The position numbers were made by a program, and so were the translations under genes. A stretch of DNA of 64,000 nucleotides from contig CAWJQA010000006.1 of assembly GCA_963844885.1 (NCBI GenBank), positions 248,001 to 312,000 of the forward strand, given 5' to 3'. Below the pieces are notes generated by a model. It had not been told where the DNA came from and did not search any database. It was given only the letters and a program-made list of their open reading frames with translations. The stretch is from DATMER01 sp963844885. Its GTDB lineage: Bacteria > Acidobacteriota > Thermoanaerobaculia > Multivoradales > UBA5704. Shown in pieces: positions 10,176-19,546 of the stretch (the first letter of the stretch is position 1; each line of letters opens with the position of its first letter).

Positions 10176-10688
10176 CTACCGCAGCTTCTTCAGCAGCGAG
10201 CCGACGAGCCCCGGCTTCCCTTTCTCATAGGTGCCCATGAGCTCGGCTTTGGCCAACACGTGCCCCTCGATGGCCTTCTCCAACTCTTTCTTCGTGGGTG
10301 TGCGGAGGCCGGCGAGCGTGGTGTCCAGCGCGTACAGCTTGAAGAAGTAGCGATGCCGGCCGATGGGCGGGCATGGGCCGCCGTAGCCGGTGCGCTTCCA
10401 GTCGTTCTTCCCCTCCCGGGTGCCCGGCGGCAGGCCCGCGGGCTTCACGGCTTCGGGCAGGCCCGCGGCGGTGACCGGCAGGTCGTAGAGGACCCAGTGG
10501 ACCCAGGTCATCTTGGGCTTCGCGGGATCCGGCGCGTCCGGATCGTCACAGATCAGCGCCAGGCTGCGCGCCCCCTCCGGCACGCCGCTCCAGGCCAGCG
10601 GGGGGGAAACGTCCTTTCCTTCGCAGGTGTAGAGAGACGGAATCCCGCCTCCACTCTCGAATGCGGCAGAGGTCAGAGTCAAGCTCAT
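10176..10688 (-). CDS. YbhB/YbcL family (PEBP-like) protein
   Basis: A 170-residue protein of the phosphatidylethanolamine-binding-like YbhB/YbcL family. Typical features are GKDVSPPLAWSGVP near residue 24, the ligand-pocket segment DDPDAP, WVHWVLYDLP, and GYGGPCPPIGRHRYFFKLYA. Length matches the bacterial family (150-180 residues). There is no signal peptide, so it is probably cytoplasmic. Bacterial members have no firmly established role. It stands alone between a convergent membrane-protein gene and a co-directional secreted protein. Confidence 0.92.
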   Translation of the reverse strand: MSLTLTSAAFESGGGIPSLYTCEGKDVSPPLAWSGVPEGARSLALICDDPDAPDPAKPKMTWVHWVLYDLPVTAAGLPEAVKPAGLPPGTREGKNDWKRTGYGGPCPPIGRHRYFFKLYALDTTLAGLRTPTKKELEKAIEGHVLAKAELMGTYEKGKPGLVGSLLKKLR

Positions 10689-10789
10689 GGGACACCTCCT
10701 CGGCTCTCCATTCTATCCCTGTATCCGGCGGAGCCAACGAGCGAAACGGGACCGCCCATCCCTGAGCGGTCCCGTTTCGGAGATGGGAG

Positions 10790-13700
10790 TTACGGGGTGC
10801 AACCCTCGACAGTGAGCACCGGGCCGTCGTCGACGGCGCCGTTGCCGCTGGCGTCGTGAGGCACGGTCACGGTGTAGCTTGCGGTTCCCACGTTGCCGCT
10901 GGAGTCGGCCGCCGCGACGTGGATCGTGTAGACGCGGCCGTTGCCGCCACCCGCACGCTCCGCGCGCAGCTCGACCGAGCGGCAGCCCGGGGTGATGACG
11001 ATGTCGTTGATGGTCGAGCCGTCCCCGTTGCCGGTGGCATCGTCAGGCTCGTCGCTGGTTACGCGGGTTATGACCACGTCGCTCACCGACATCGGGTCGC
11101 GGTTGTCGGTCACCTCCAGGACGAAGTCGGCCACTTTCGCCGTCTTGGCCTGGTGATTGGCCGGCCACAGAACGGTCGGCGCGGTCGAGATCACGATTTG
11201 CGGCGGCACGACGTCCGCGGCGCCTTCGAACTCGGTCACCCGGTAGGCCCGGGTCTGCGCCACGTCCACGCTCACCAGGTTGGCGCCGCTGCGGCCGAAG
11301 ATCAGCAGGCCCTTCAGGAAGTAAGGTCCGTCGACACCGTTCCTGCCGATCGTTTCGCCGTCGAACACGAAACCGATGTTGGTGACGCCCGCGGGGAGCG
11401 AGGCCCGCCCGGTGTAGAAGCCGAGCTCGATGCCGTTGCGATCGACCAGGCGGGCTCCCCACTCGTAGAAGTCGGCGCGCGCCAAGGCCACTTCGACGTT
11501 CACGTGAAGCTCGTCGTATTGGCCGTTGCCGTTGGTGTCCACACCGAAGTCGGTGGAGTTGCCCGTGAGCACGATCGGCTGGCTGGACGAGCCGAAGGGA
11601 TCGAACTGCGAGGACTGATAGGCCGCGGTGGCCTGGGGCAGCCGCACAGCATCCAAGTCCCGCAGCGTCGCCGGATCGCGCACGAGCACGTCGACGGTAT
11701 AGGGACCGTTGAGGCCGAGAGCATGGATTTCCGGCCCGGGAAATTCGAGCCGGATGGTGGTCGCACCGGCCGGCACGGTGAGCAGGGAGTCGGCGTAGAC
11801 GGCCGCCGAAGAGCCCGCGCCGCGCAACACGGCGGTCAGTCGATAGCTGCCGGCCTGTTCGATCTGGGCTCCGAAACCGATCCGCAGCAGGTCGTAGAGA
11901 CCGTTGCCGTTGGTATCGACGCCCTGATCGGTGAACGGCCCTTGCGGGATGATGGGGGCTGAAAAGGAACTCGAAGAGTAGGGACGGGTCGTGAAGCGGA
12001 TGCCGTCGATGGTGTGGCCGGTGGTATCGATCAGGTTTACGCTGCCGTCATACGGGCCGTCGAGGCCGGAGTGCCGGAGGTTCCTGCCGTCGAAGCGCAG
12101 CGTCACCATCTGGGCTCCGGCGCTCAGGCTCTGAGTCGTTCCGGCGCTGGTGAGAGTCTGGCCGTTCTTGTCGAGGGATCCCGCCAGCCGGAGCTCGCCG
12201 GCAAGCCGGACGTCGAGGCCGAGAGTGACGTCGATATACTCGAACTTGCCGTCACCGGTGGTGTCGACGGCGTCCTCGGAGACGCCGGTGAGGCGCGCCG
12301 GGAGCTCACCGAAGAGAGTATGGGAATGGCCCGGCGTGGCGAGGGTCGCCGTGTTGAAGCCGGAAGAGGCGATGGCGTAGAGCACCAGGTCGTACGGCCC
12401 GTCCAGTCCGGAGCGATAGATCTGCTCGCCGGAGAACTGCAAGGTGACGGTGTAGGTGCCGGAGATCTGGTTGAGGACGGCGCGGACCGGCAACATCGAC
12501 TCCCAAGACGGCCGATTGGCGATCAACTGCCCGCCTTTCCGGAGCGTGCCCAGAATGGTGTACTGCCCGGAGGTGTTGAGCCGGACCTCCACGTTGGCCC
12601 TGAGGGCTTCCGCGAGACCGTCCAGATTGTCGTCGACGAGGTTGTACGTGGCGTTGCCGGTGAATTCGATGTCCGTCGTCGCCGCGGCAGGTTGAACCGT
12701 CAGACCCTGGAAGGCGCGAGCTGTGGCAGGCACCAGAGGGGTGGGCGACTTGTACGCATAATTGCCCCACGAGTCATAGGAGCTGCCGGTCAGCTCATAA
12801 ATCTTCCAGCCTTCGTCCGTACCATAGTAGACACCGTCGGCGTCGATATCGAGGCCGCCGTTCATGTTGGCGGTGATGAAGGCGGTCGAGCTCGTGTAGG
12901 TGCCGTTGAAGGTGGCGTCGTAATAGCTCGAGCCCTTTAACCGCAGGCTGTGGCTGGTGAAGACATAGCGGTCGTAGGTCGAGGTTCCGAAACGTTTGGC
13001 GCTGCCCGGGAAGGCATCATCCAGGGACGGTGCGCCGCTGGTGAGGAAGCCCATGCCGTGGGTGCCCAGGGGCGTGATCGGCGCCAGACTGCCGACGCCC
13101 AGAGTCGCGGCCATGTTCTCGAACACGTCGCTGAAAACGTAGCAGTCGGAGTAGTCGCAGGAGATGGGGTCTTCGACGAGATCCTGCCAGTCGCACTTCA
13201 TGACACCGCCGAAGCTGTAGCCATAGCGCCAGTTGGCCTGGCCGAAGGCGTACTCGCCGGCGAGCAGCGCGGTCAGGATCGGAGCCTCGGCGGTCTGGCC
13301 TTTGGCCCAATCGACCGCCTTCTCGTACCATCCGAGGCGAGGCGCAGAGAGCGTGGGCGTCGTCCAGGTCACGAACAATTTGCGGTGGATGGCAGGGTAG
13401 CTCTTTTCATCGATGGTGAAGGTGAGCTCCACGTCATAGTCTCCGACCGCGTTCGGCATGGTCAGGTCGATGTCTCCCTCGTTCCCGGACCAGCTCGAGA
13501 CGCCGGTCAAGGACGTGCCCGCGACCTTCCAATCCACCTTGACCTCGGGCGTGAGGTGATCGTTGGCCGGGCAACGCTTCAGGGTTGCGTGAAGGCGGGC
13601 GCTTCCGGGGATGAACGGCCCGATGCCGCTGGCCGGACGCAATGTGCCTCCCGGCCCGGAGAACGGGTATTCGTCATACGGACCGATGTCGGTCGTGACG

Positions 13701-14447
13701 CTGCAGGAAGCGTCGAACGACTGCTGGTAGATGGTGTCGATGGTGTCGCTCGAGGCATAGTCGCGGACACGGATGTCGTTGCCGGCCGTCGGCTCCAGCT
13801 TGAAAGCCGCCTTGAGCTTGATCGGGATGACCAGAGCCACCCAGTCGATCGACGTACACCACCGTCCTGTGCTCAGCGTGTCGATGTTGATCTGCACCCG
13901 GTTCGCCACCGGGGTAGGAGAGCCGCTGGCCACCGGCGCCGGGAACTTGATCTTGCTCACGGGAATCGTGAACGAGTTCAATTTCCAGATCGAATCGTCG
14001 CCGGTGAGAAAGCCGAGCTGCTCGCCGTTGAGTTGGATCGCGTCCCTTTCCGGCGGCGGTGCGCCGTTGACATCCACGTCATAGGCCGGCAGGATCACCT
14101 CGACCGAGGCGGGGATCACCCCCTGGGCGATGAGCGCCGCCGAATCGACGAGGTAGCCGCTGCCATCCACCGGCCCTACGGCCTGATCGATCATGACGTC
14201 GATCCGCAGCGGATGGTTGGGATCGGTATTGAAAGTGCAACCGGTGTCGAGGCCGGGCCCGTCGTCCGCCACGAAAACGTCTTTGGCCGGCGGATTGAAC
14301 GGTGAGGTTCGCGTCGCGGCGATGCGAACCCGGGGGCCGTGGTCATCCTGCGCCGTCGCCGGGAAGGGCGAACAGCAGCGCCGTGAGCACAGCGAGAACC
14401 ACGAAAGCCCTCGCCGTGAGGGCGTGGAAGGGAACGCGCGGGTGCAT
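10790..14447 (-). CDS. Large secreted repeat protein (one apparent frameshift in the signal peptide)
   Basis: About 1,218 residues. The best start is ATG at 14447 with AAGGAG nine bases upstream; it gives a signal peptide (HALTARAFVVLAVLTALL, then FALP) which ends in the wrong frame. Removing one G near 14,363 joins it to ATAQDDHGPRVR and the long downstream frame. The C-terminal half has four ~120-residue repeats, each with a DTxGDG/DTNGNG calcium-loop-like motif and a GLDGPY-type motif (GLDGPY twice, GLNGPY, GVDGPY). The last ~130 residues form an Ig-like region with TVLWPANHQ and end GPVLTVEGCTP. Probably an exported surface or extracellular protein. The IS1595-like element is inserted about 100 bp upstream of its start. 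No catalytic domain is recognised. Confidence 0.75.
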
Positions 14448-14544
14448 GGCGGGGTACTCCTTGTCTGTCTTGAGGTTTGGCGGACCCTCGAAGGAGGGAT
14501 ACAGCGCGTTCCATACCAACAGCGCGAAGCGTTTGATGAAACAC

Positions 14545-14552
14545 CTTTTTGG
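14545..14552. repeat. Target-site duplication, left copy
   Basis: CTTTTTGG, identical to 19547-19554. An 8-bp duplication is what IS1595-family insertion produces. Confidence 0.75.
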
Positions 14553-14577
14553 GGCAATAATGTAGTTGACTCACCCG
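14553..14577 (+). repeat. Left terminal inverted repeat of the IS1595-like element
   Basis: Begins GGCAATAATGTA and continues GTTGACTCACCCG; matches the reverse complement of 19522-19546 at 22 of 25 positions. Confidence 0.85.
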
Positions 14578-14723
14578 TCGGCCTGTGCGAGGATTCGCTA
14601 AGCGACTCCCGGCGCCCGAATGGGGGGCCGCGCCAGTCACGAGCAGTATCTTTGTGGCATGAAATCGCTAATGATGCCAAGCGCAATTCAGGTCTTTTCC
14701 GGAACACAGGGCTTGTCGCTGCC

Positions 14724-15495
14724 ATGACAACCTCGCTACGGGCATACTTCGATGAAAGCGGTACCAATTCGGGGGCGGATACTTTTGTGCTTACCGGCTA
14801 CCTGGGCAGTCCAAAGACATGGCTCGCATTCAATCTCGCATGGCGGGCAGTTCTCCACGCGCATGGCCGCGAGCGCTTTCACGCCGCCGATTTTTTCCGC
14901 GGCAAAAAAATGCCGGCTCGCCGCCGTCGATGCTCTTGAAGGTTTGGTGGCGACGATCAACAATTGCCGAATCTGGCCGTTGGGCGCATTAGTAAGGATC
15001 GGCGATTTTGAATCTTTGGCTGAATGGGAACAGCGGTACTTAGTAGGAGGGTGCGCTGTTCAGAGAGCGCCATTGAAGCCATATATGCTAGCGTTTCAAC
15101 ACTGCATTGCCGAAGTCGCGCGACGGACCAAGGAAGGAAGAGTTTCCGACTTTGTGTTCGAGCAGCAGAAAGAGTTTGCGCCAAAATCGCTTGAGCTTGT
15201 CGAGGAGATCAGGAAACGGTTGCCGCCTGAAGTCCGACCAAGAATCGGAAAATGTGTTTTCGCGTGTAAGGAGGAAGTAGGCCCGCCGCTTGAGGCGGCC
15301 GACTTACTCTCTCATCTTTGGTTTGCTCGGAAACAATTAAGCGATAACATGGGGGAGGCACGTGAATTCGCTCTGAGAGAGCTGACGAAGACGATTGACT
15401 GGCGATATCGCTATGACAGGAAGGAATTTGATGCTCTGTTAAATGCGCTCTCTGATGAGCAGCGCGCAGCGCTTCGCGACGAGGTGAAGCAATGA
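14724..15495 (+). CDS. DUF3800 protein, frame interrupted at an A7 run
   Basis: N-terminus MTTSLRAYFDESGT carries the DESG motif of DUF3800, and the C-terminal part has PPLEAADLLSHLWFARKQL, matching the conserved AADLL motif near the end of that family. The two halves lie in different frames: the first reaches HAADFFRGKK at a run of seven A (near 14,907-14,913), the second resumes CRLAAVDALEGLVATINN. Removing one A joins them to ~256 residues, the normal family length. DUF3800 has an RNase H-like fold by prediction and turns up in mobile and defence contexts, with no settled function. It is the first passenger gene of the transposon. Slippage or a sequencing error could both explain the break. 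Confidence 0.7.
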
Positions 15496-15545
15496 TGCCA
15501 CAGGGCCAATGGGACCGGGGCCGGCAGTGCGCCCCGGTCCCAAAT

Positions 15546-15929
15546 TCATCCTTGCTCCCCCCTTCCTTCCGCAAGCTCCTGCCGCGCCCACTCCTGGAAG
15601 CGGCGGAGAGCTTTCCGTCGCCGTCTGTCCCGTTCGGTCTCGGGATCGGCGTCTGTCGCGGGGTCGGCCGCTCGGACGGCAGACAGGATCTCCCTCGCTC
15701 CCTTCCGGAAGACGGCCCGGACACGCTTCAGCTCCCGATGGTGCCGCAGCACGTAGTCTGCGGCGTAGTTGAGGAACTCCGGAACGGACATGCCGCTGCG
15801 GATCGCCCGAGCCGCCTCACCGAGGTAGAGCTGGTGGAACGTGTCATGGACGGTGACGCGGTAGACCTCGGGCCGGTACTCACCGATTGGCGCAAGCCGC
15901 TTCTGTCGTTCGATGTGGTCCCAACCCAT
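15546..15929 (-). CDS. Unknown 127-residue transposon passenger protein
   Basis: Not recognised. It is a soluble, charged protein starting MGWDHIERQKRLAPIGEYRP, with a helical middle (FLNYAADYVLRHHRELKRV) and a very basic/acidic C-terminus rich in Arg, Glu and Asp. It lies three bases downstream of the 145-residue gene on the same strand, so the two form a small minus-strand operon inside the IS1595-like element, facing the DUF3800 gene. A nucleic-acid-binding role is conceivable from the charge pattern but unsupported. Confidence 0.6.
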   Translation of the reverse strand: MGWDHIERQKRLAPIGEYRPEVYRVTVHDTFHQLYLGEAARAIRSGMSVPEFLNYAADYVLRHHRELKRVRAVFRKGAREILSAVRAADPATDADPETERDRRRRKALRRFQEWARQELAEGRGEQG

Positions 15930-15932
15930 GGC

Positions 15933-16370
15933 CTAGACCACCTCCACCCGCCGCGGGCCAAGCTCGATTTCCAGGGCATCGGCGATGTCACCCACGCCGA
16001 CCGCCAGCCGGGCGGAGACGCTGGCGTGGTGCTCTTCCTGCGGGGTGTTGGGGCTTGTCATCTCCGGGTTGCCCAGGGAGGCAAGATGGCCCTGGACGAA
16101 GCGGAGATCCGCCACGGCGGCGCGCAGCTCGGAACGGATCGATCCTTCCGGCTGATCCGGCCAGTATCCCCGGTACTCCAGGGCCATCTCAAACAGCAGC
16201 GCGCCGACGCCACGGAGCGCGGCGTTGTGGTCCGGGTCGGTGAAGATTCCGAGGAAGGTTTCCCGGAAGGCGGGGAAGTCCTCGAAGCGTGGCGGGTCGA
16301 TGACGGGCGGGACGGCGACGGGGGCAGGCGTAGAGCCGCCGTCAAGGGTAGAATCTGGCAAGCTGGGCAT
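15933..16370 (-). CDS. Unknown 145-residue transposon passenger protein
   Basis: Not recognised. The first ~25 residues are Pro/Ala/Val-rich (STPAPVAVPPVIDPPRF); the rest is a probable helical domain with FETF/LGIFTDPDHNAALRGV-like sequence and ends ALEIELGPRRVEVV. It is the first gene of a two-gene minus-strand unit (next start at 15929) and is divergent from the ribbon-helix-helix gene at 16570, so 16371-16569 probably holds both promoters. Confidence 0.6.
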   Translation of the reverse strand: MPSLPDSTLDGGSTPAPVAVPPVIDPPRFEDFPAFRETFLGIFTDPDHNAALRGVGALLFEMALEYRGYWPDQPEGSIRSELRAAVADLRFVQGHLASLGNPEMTSPNTPQEEHHASVSARLAVGVGDIADALEIELGPRRVEVV

Positions 16371-16569
16371 AGGACTAGCTCCTGTGCTTGGTCAGGCTCC
16401 GGGCGTAAGGTGGCGCCTTCGTCCGGGGCCGCTTGTTTGTCGATTCCCGGGGCCGGACTGGCTCCGGGTGCGTTGCTCTCGTGGTTGCTGCTTCTCTGTC
16501 TCGCCTGGGCGGCCTTCCTCCTTTCCCCGGCCAAAACCGGATTCACCTCTTCTCTGCACGGGAGGCACT

Positions 16570-16809
16570 ATGCCAGACTTACGGAAGTCTGTAAAGACGG
16601 AGCGCCGGAAGTCTTACACTACGGCCATGGCACGGGACAAGGACGACAAGCAGGAGAAGGCGGGGATCACGGACAAGGGCGTCAAGAAGACTATTTGGTT
16701 CCACGAGGACGAAGCGGAAGCGCTCCGGCTCTTGGCCTTCAAGGAACGGCGTTCAGAGTCTTCGATTGTGCGGGAGGCGGTCCGGCATTATCTCGGGATC
16801 GAGGATTAG
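16570..16809 (+). CDS. Ribbon-helix-helix DNA-binding protein
   Basis: 80 residues if translated from ATG 16570 (GGGAGG just upstream, short spacing), or 60 from ATG 16627. The C-terminal half is a classic ribbon-helix-helix: strand KKTIWFHEDEAEALRLLA followed by helices ERRSESSIVREAVRHYLG. Such proteins bind operators as dimers and often serve as antitoxins or autoregulators. It lies divergent to the two minus-strand passengers and 10 bases before the membrane-protein frame, so it could regulate either. Fold is clear, target unknown. Confidence 0.8.
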   Translation: MPDLRKSVKTERRKSYTTAMARDKDDKQEKAGITDKGVKKTIWFHEDEAEALRLLAFKERRSESSIVREAVRHYLGIED

Positions 16810-16819
16810 GCCGGCAATC

Positions 16820-17746
16820 ATGGCTCGCCTTGAATGGGATCGGTGCTACCAGCTCGCGCTTCCGACCTATGCAGCATCGCTCGCGAGCTTTGCTCTCGCG
16901 CGCAGCCCACAGAGTAGCGGCGGCAGTGCTATGAGCTGGGAAAGTTCGGGGCTTCAGATTGCTGGATTAGTCCTGCTTCTTGTCAGCTTAATCCTCTTTG
17001 GGTCTTCCGTTGTCCGACATCCCGGGCCGAGACGGTGGAAGCACTGGAGGGCGGCTGCGGTCGTGCTGTTTGCGGCAGCGGTCGCACTGTCAGTCGCCTA
17101 CGTATTTATTCGAGTACCCCGGCTTATCCCCTCCGCGTTGTTTCTGTTTATTCTCTTGGTGGTTTGCTTCCTGACCTATCCGCCGATCTTGCTGTTGACA
17201 TGGAAGGGTAGGCATCGCTCAATCGTTGCTGTTGAGCGCTCTATGCACGGGGCGAGTGAGGTTTTGATTGAACCACCGATGGAAAGGTACTCCCCACCAC
17301 GGCCACCACCTCGACGCACGATCACTATTCCCATACTCGACGTTCAGCCCCGATGGGATGACTACAATACGCGCTATTGGATAACGGTTCATAATACAGG
17401 CGCTCCAGCCCGCGAGGTCTATGGGTTTATCTTCACCGCAAGTCCGATCCCGAATTGGCCGACCGAAGGTGTCTACGTCAAATGGGAGGGCACTAACTCT
17501 AGTCGCGTCCCGCTACCGACTGGGTTAACGAAGCGGATAGAGATTGCAACAGTAAGGCAAGTAAAGGACGGGGTGCGGATAATTTTTCACCGCTCGGGGA
17601 CCGACTGTAGCGGGGAGATCGAGGGGCCTTTTTACTCGAGGAGTCAACTCAGGAGCCGTTACACTCAGTTGCTTGAAGTGCATGTCACCGTGATAACTGA
17701 TCCTGCGTCCGGCCCTATCACTAAAAAATTTCAAATCAAGACCTGA
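16820..17746 (+). CDS. Transposon passenger membrane protein, unknown function
   Basis: Up to 308 residues from ATG 16820; an alternative start is ATG 16931 (MSWESSGLQIAG). Three hydrophobic segments follow: GLVLLLVSLILFG, AAAVVLFAAAVALSVAYVF and LIPSALFLFILLVVCFL. After them comes a ~170-residue soluble domain with several beta-strand-like stretches (RYWITVHNTGAPAREVYGF, LEVHVTVITDPASG). Codon use is A/T-richer than the host genes, in keeping with transfer. Probably an inner-membrane protein with one large exposed domain; no family is recognised. Confidence 0.65.
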   Translation: MARLEWDRCYQLALPTYAASLASFALARSPQSSGGSAMSWESSGLQIAGLVLLLVSLILFGSSVVRHPGPRRWKHWRAAAVVLFAAAVALSVAYVFIRVPRLIPSALFLFILLVVCFLTYPPILLLTWKGRHRSIVAVERSMHGASEVLIEPPMERYSPPRPPPRRTITIPILDVQPRWDDYNTRYWITVHNTGAPAREVYGFIFTASPIPNWPTEGVYVKWEGTNSSRVPLPTGLTKRIEIATVRQVKDGVRIIFHRSGTDCSGEIEGPFYSRSQLRSRYTQLLEVHVTVITDPASGPITKKFQIKT

Positions 17747-17888
17747 CGGACCGAGGGCAGAAAGGGTGCTCGGAACATGCGCACCGGAAGGCTCTTCAAG
17801 GAACTCATCATCAACTTAGCCGCTATGGTTTGCCCGGAGCGACTATATAGCTTGTAGCTAATTTAGTTCGTCGCGGAATATGAGGCGC

Positions 17889-17917
17889 TTGACACACCCA
17901 TCTCTTTCTTGTAGAGT
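17889..17917 (+). promoter_or_regulatory. Promoter of the transposase gene
   Basis: TTGACA (17889-17894), 17-bp spacer, TAGAGT (17912-17917). The ATG at 17924 falls about where transcription should start, so the transcript is probably leaderless or nearly so; no Shine-Dalgarno sequence is seen. Confidence 0.6.
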
Positions 17918-17923
17918 ACCCCT

Positions 17924-18889
17924 ATGGACACCACCGAACGGCTCCCCGAGACTCTGATAGAGGCCATCAAGTTCTTCTCCGATAAGGACGTGAGCCTTGC
18001 TTTCGTCGCTAAACTTCGCTGGCCGGGTGGCGTGACCTGCCCCCGTTGCGGCGCTGGCGATCCGGGCTTCCTGAGCACCCGTCGCCTGTGGAAGTGCAAG
18101 GGCTGCAAAAAGCAGTTCTCCGTCAAGGTCGGCACGATCTTTGAAGATTCCCCGATCGGCCTGGACAAGTGGCTTCCAGCCCTTTGGATGGTGATCAACT
18201 GCAAGAACGGGATCTCCTCCTATGAGATGGCCCGCGACCTCGGCGTGACCCAGAAGACCGCGTGGTTCATGAACCATCGGATTCGCCTTGCCGTTCAGGA
18301 AGGCACCTTCGAGCCGATGTCCGGAGAGGTTGAAGTCGATGAAACCTTCATCGGAGGCCGCGCCCGGTTCATGCACAAGGCCGAGCGGGAGCGGAAGATC
18401 ACCGGGACCGGCGGTATGGGCAAGACCGCGGTTATGGGCCTCTTGGAGCGCCACGGCTCGGACGGTCATAGCAAGGTCAAGGCCAAGGTGGTGCCGAACG
18501 TCCGGCGCAAGACTCTCGGCGCCGAAGTCCGGCAGCACGTCGCCCAGGGATCGGAAGTCTTCACCGATGCGCTTAAGTCCTACAGTGACCTCGGCGACGC
18601 GTACGCTCACGCGGTCATTGACCACGCGGAGAGCTACGCGGAAGGCAAGATCCACACCAACGGCCTGGAGAATTTCTGGTCCTTGCTCAAGCGGTCCATC
18701 AAGGGAACTTACGTCTCGGTAGAACCTTTCCATCTCTTCCGCTACCTTGACGAACAGACATTCCGGTTCAACACCCGCAAGATGCCCGACGGACTGCGCT
18801 TTCTTCGCGCTGCCGCCGGAATCATCGGAAAGCGGCTCACCTATGATTCCTTGATCGGCAAGACGGGCCAGGAGGTCCCTGCTACGTGA
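17924..18889 (+). CDS. IS1595-family transposase
   Basis: 321 residues, normal for the family. The N-terminal zinc ribbon has CPRCG (about residue 40) and CKGCKKQF (about residue 60). The ISXO2-like catalytic domain follows, with GEVEVDETFIGGR (first Asp), EVFTDALKSY (second Asp) and HTNGLENFWSLLKRSIKGTY (Asn/Glu-containing third motif; DDNK/DDE type). It mobilises the element by cut-and-paste using the 25-bp ends, and the 8-bp target duplication fits. The frame is intact, so the element may still be active. A small gene overlaps its stop. Confidence 0.93.
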   Translation: MDTTERLPETLIEAIKFFSDKDVSLAFVAKLRWPGGVTCPRCGAGDPGFLSTRRLWKCKGCKKQFSVKVGTIFEDSPIGLDKWLPALWMVINCKNGISSYEMARDLGVTQKTAWFMNHRIRLAVQEGTFEPMSGEVEVDETFIGGRARFMHKAERERKITGTGGMGKTAVMGLLERHGSDGHSKVKAKVVPNVRRKTLGAEVRQHVAQGSEVFTDALKSYSDLGDAYAHAVIDHAESYAEGKIHTNGLENFWSLLKRSIKGTYVSVEPFHLFRYLDEQTFRFNTRKMPDGLRFLRAAAGIIGKRLTYDSLIGKTGQEVPAT

Positions 18890-19083
18890 TGCTAAACGAC
18901 AAAAACGCGGACCACGAAAGGGCGGAAAACGGAAAGCCTAATCCGCCCCCTGGCGCTCAAACGCCGTTTGAGCGGTTCGAGGAATTCACCCGCAAGGTGG
19001 TGGCCGTCCCAAAGACGGTCATAGACGAACGGGACCGAGCGGCCCGCCCCAAAAGTGGGCACGCGAGAAGCCGCCCTGCTTAG
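18889..19083 (+). CDS. Small protein coupled to the transposase
   Basis: 64 residues, beginning MLNDKNADHERAENGKPNPP. The core TPFERFEEFTRKVVAVPKTVID matches a kind of short protein I have seen encoded next to IS1595-type transposases. Its ATG overlaps the last base of the transposase stop (TGATG), indicating translational coupling. An accessory role in transposition is plausible; nothing in the sequence proves it. Confidence 0.6.
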   Translation: MLNDKNADHERAENGKPNPPPGAQTPFERFEEFTRKVVAVPKTVIDERDRAARPKSGHARSRPA

Positions 19084-19124
19084 TTAGTGTAGTAGTATCG
19101 GCTATCACCTAGAAGGAGCTGAAC

Positions 19125-19502
19125 ATGGGACTTGAAGAAGACATTGACAAAATATACGAGGATGCGCAAGCGGCTAGGAAAGTCGCTGAAACGCAACTCA
19201 AGGCGTTCGCTGATGCGTGGGACAAAGTCCGGGACAATATTGTTAATAAGCGATTCTGCGTCGCGGCCAACCATCTAAGCGCTCGGTTAGATGGCAAGGC
19301 CAGATTCAGCCGCGAAAATGGTGGGACCGCCCTTTATGTCGGGAGTAAGGAATCGCGGCTTGCGTTCGCTGGGAATGCAGGCACGCGTAAAATTGCCTGC
19401 GATTCTTCCGAGCAGGCTATCGTCGAGACATTCGATGTCGAGAATGTTACCGAGGAGGAGGTTGACCGCAAGATCAAGGAATTTATCAGGGCTATCGCTT
19501 GA
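19125..19502 (+). CDS. Unknown 125-residue transposon passenger protein
   Basis: ATG 19125 follows GAAGGAG with good spacing. The N-terminal ~60 residues are helical and charged (LEEDIDKIYEDAQAARKVAE, a probable coiled coil); the middle has short beta-like stretches (GGTALYVGSKESRLAFAG) and the end is an amphipathic helix EEEVDRKIKEFIRAIA. Last gene of the IS1595-like element, ending 20 bases before the right terminal repeat. Family not recognised. Confidence 0.6.
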   Translation: MGLEEDIDKIYEDAQAARKVAETQLKAFADAWDKVRDNIVNKRFCVAANHLSARLDGKARFSRENGGTALYVGSKESRLAFAGNAGTRKIACDSSEQAIVETFDVENVTEEEVDRKIKEFIRAIA

Positions 19503-19521
19503 GTCGCACTGCGGCGCCAGC

Positions 19522-19546
19522 CGGGTGAGTCAACTATATTGTTACC
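19522..19546 (-). repeat. Right terminal inverted repeat of the IS1595-like element
   Basis: Reverse complement begins GGTAACAATATA and continues GTTGACTCACCCG; pairs with 14553-14577. Confidence 0.85.

Larger units (their letters stand above)
14553..19546. mobile_element. IS1595-like transposon carrying passenger genes
   Basis: A 4,994-bp element bounded by 25-bp terminal inverted repeats (22 of 25 positions match, inner part GTTGACTCACCCG) and flanked by an 8-bp direct repeat CTTTTTGG. The ungapped repeat alignment and the duplication fix the same ends. Inside are an ISXO2/IS1595-type transposase (17924-18889), a small gene coupled to it, and passenger genes: a DUF3800 protein, two minus-strand unknowns, a ribbon-helix-helix protein, a membrane protein and a 125-residue unknown. 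Several passengers use more A/T-rich codons than the host genes around them. The element sits in the promoter region of the secreted repeat protein. IS1595 relatives with passenger genes are known; this cargo set I do not recognise. Confidence 0.85.

Noticed and set aside
17924..19083. A shorter IS nested around the transposase only
   Set aside because: No inverted copies of the element ends were found close to the transposase; the only matching pair lies at 14553 and 19546, supported by the 8-bp duplication.
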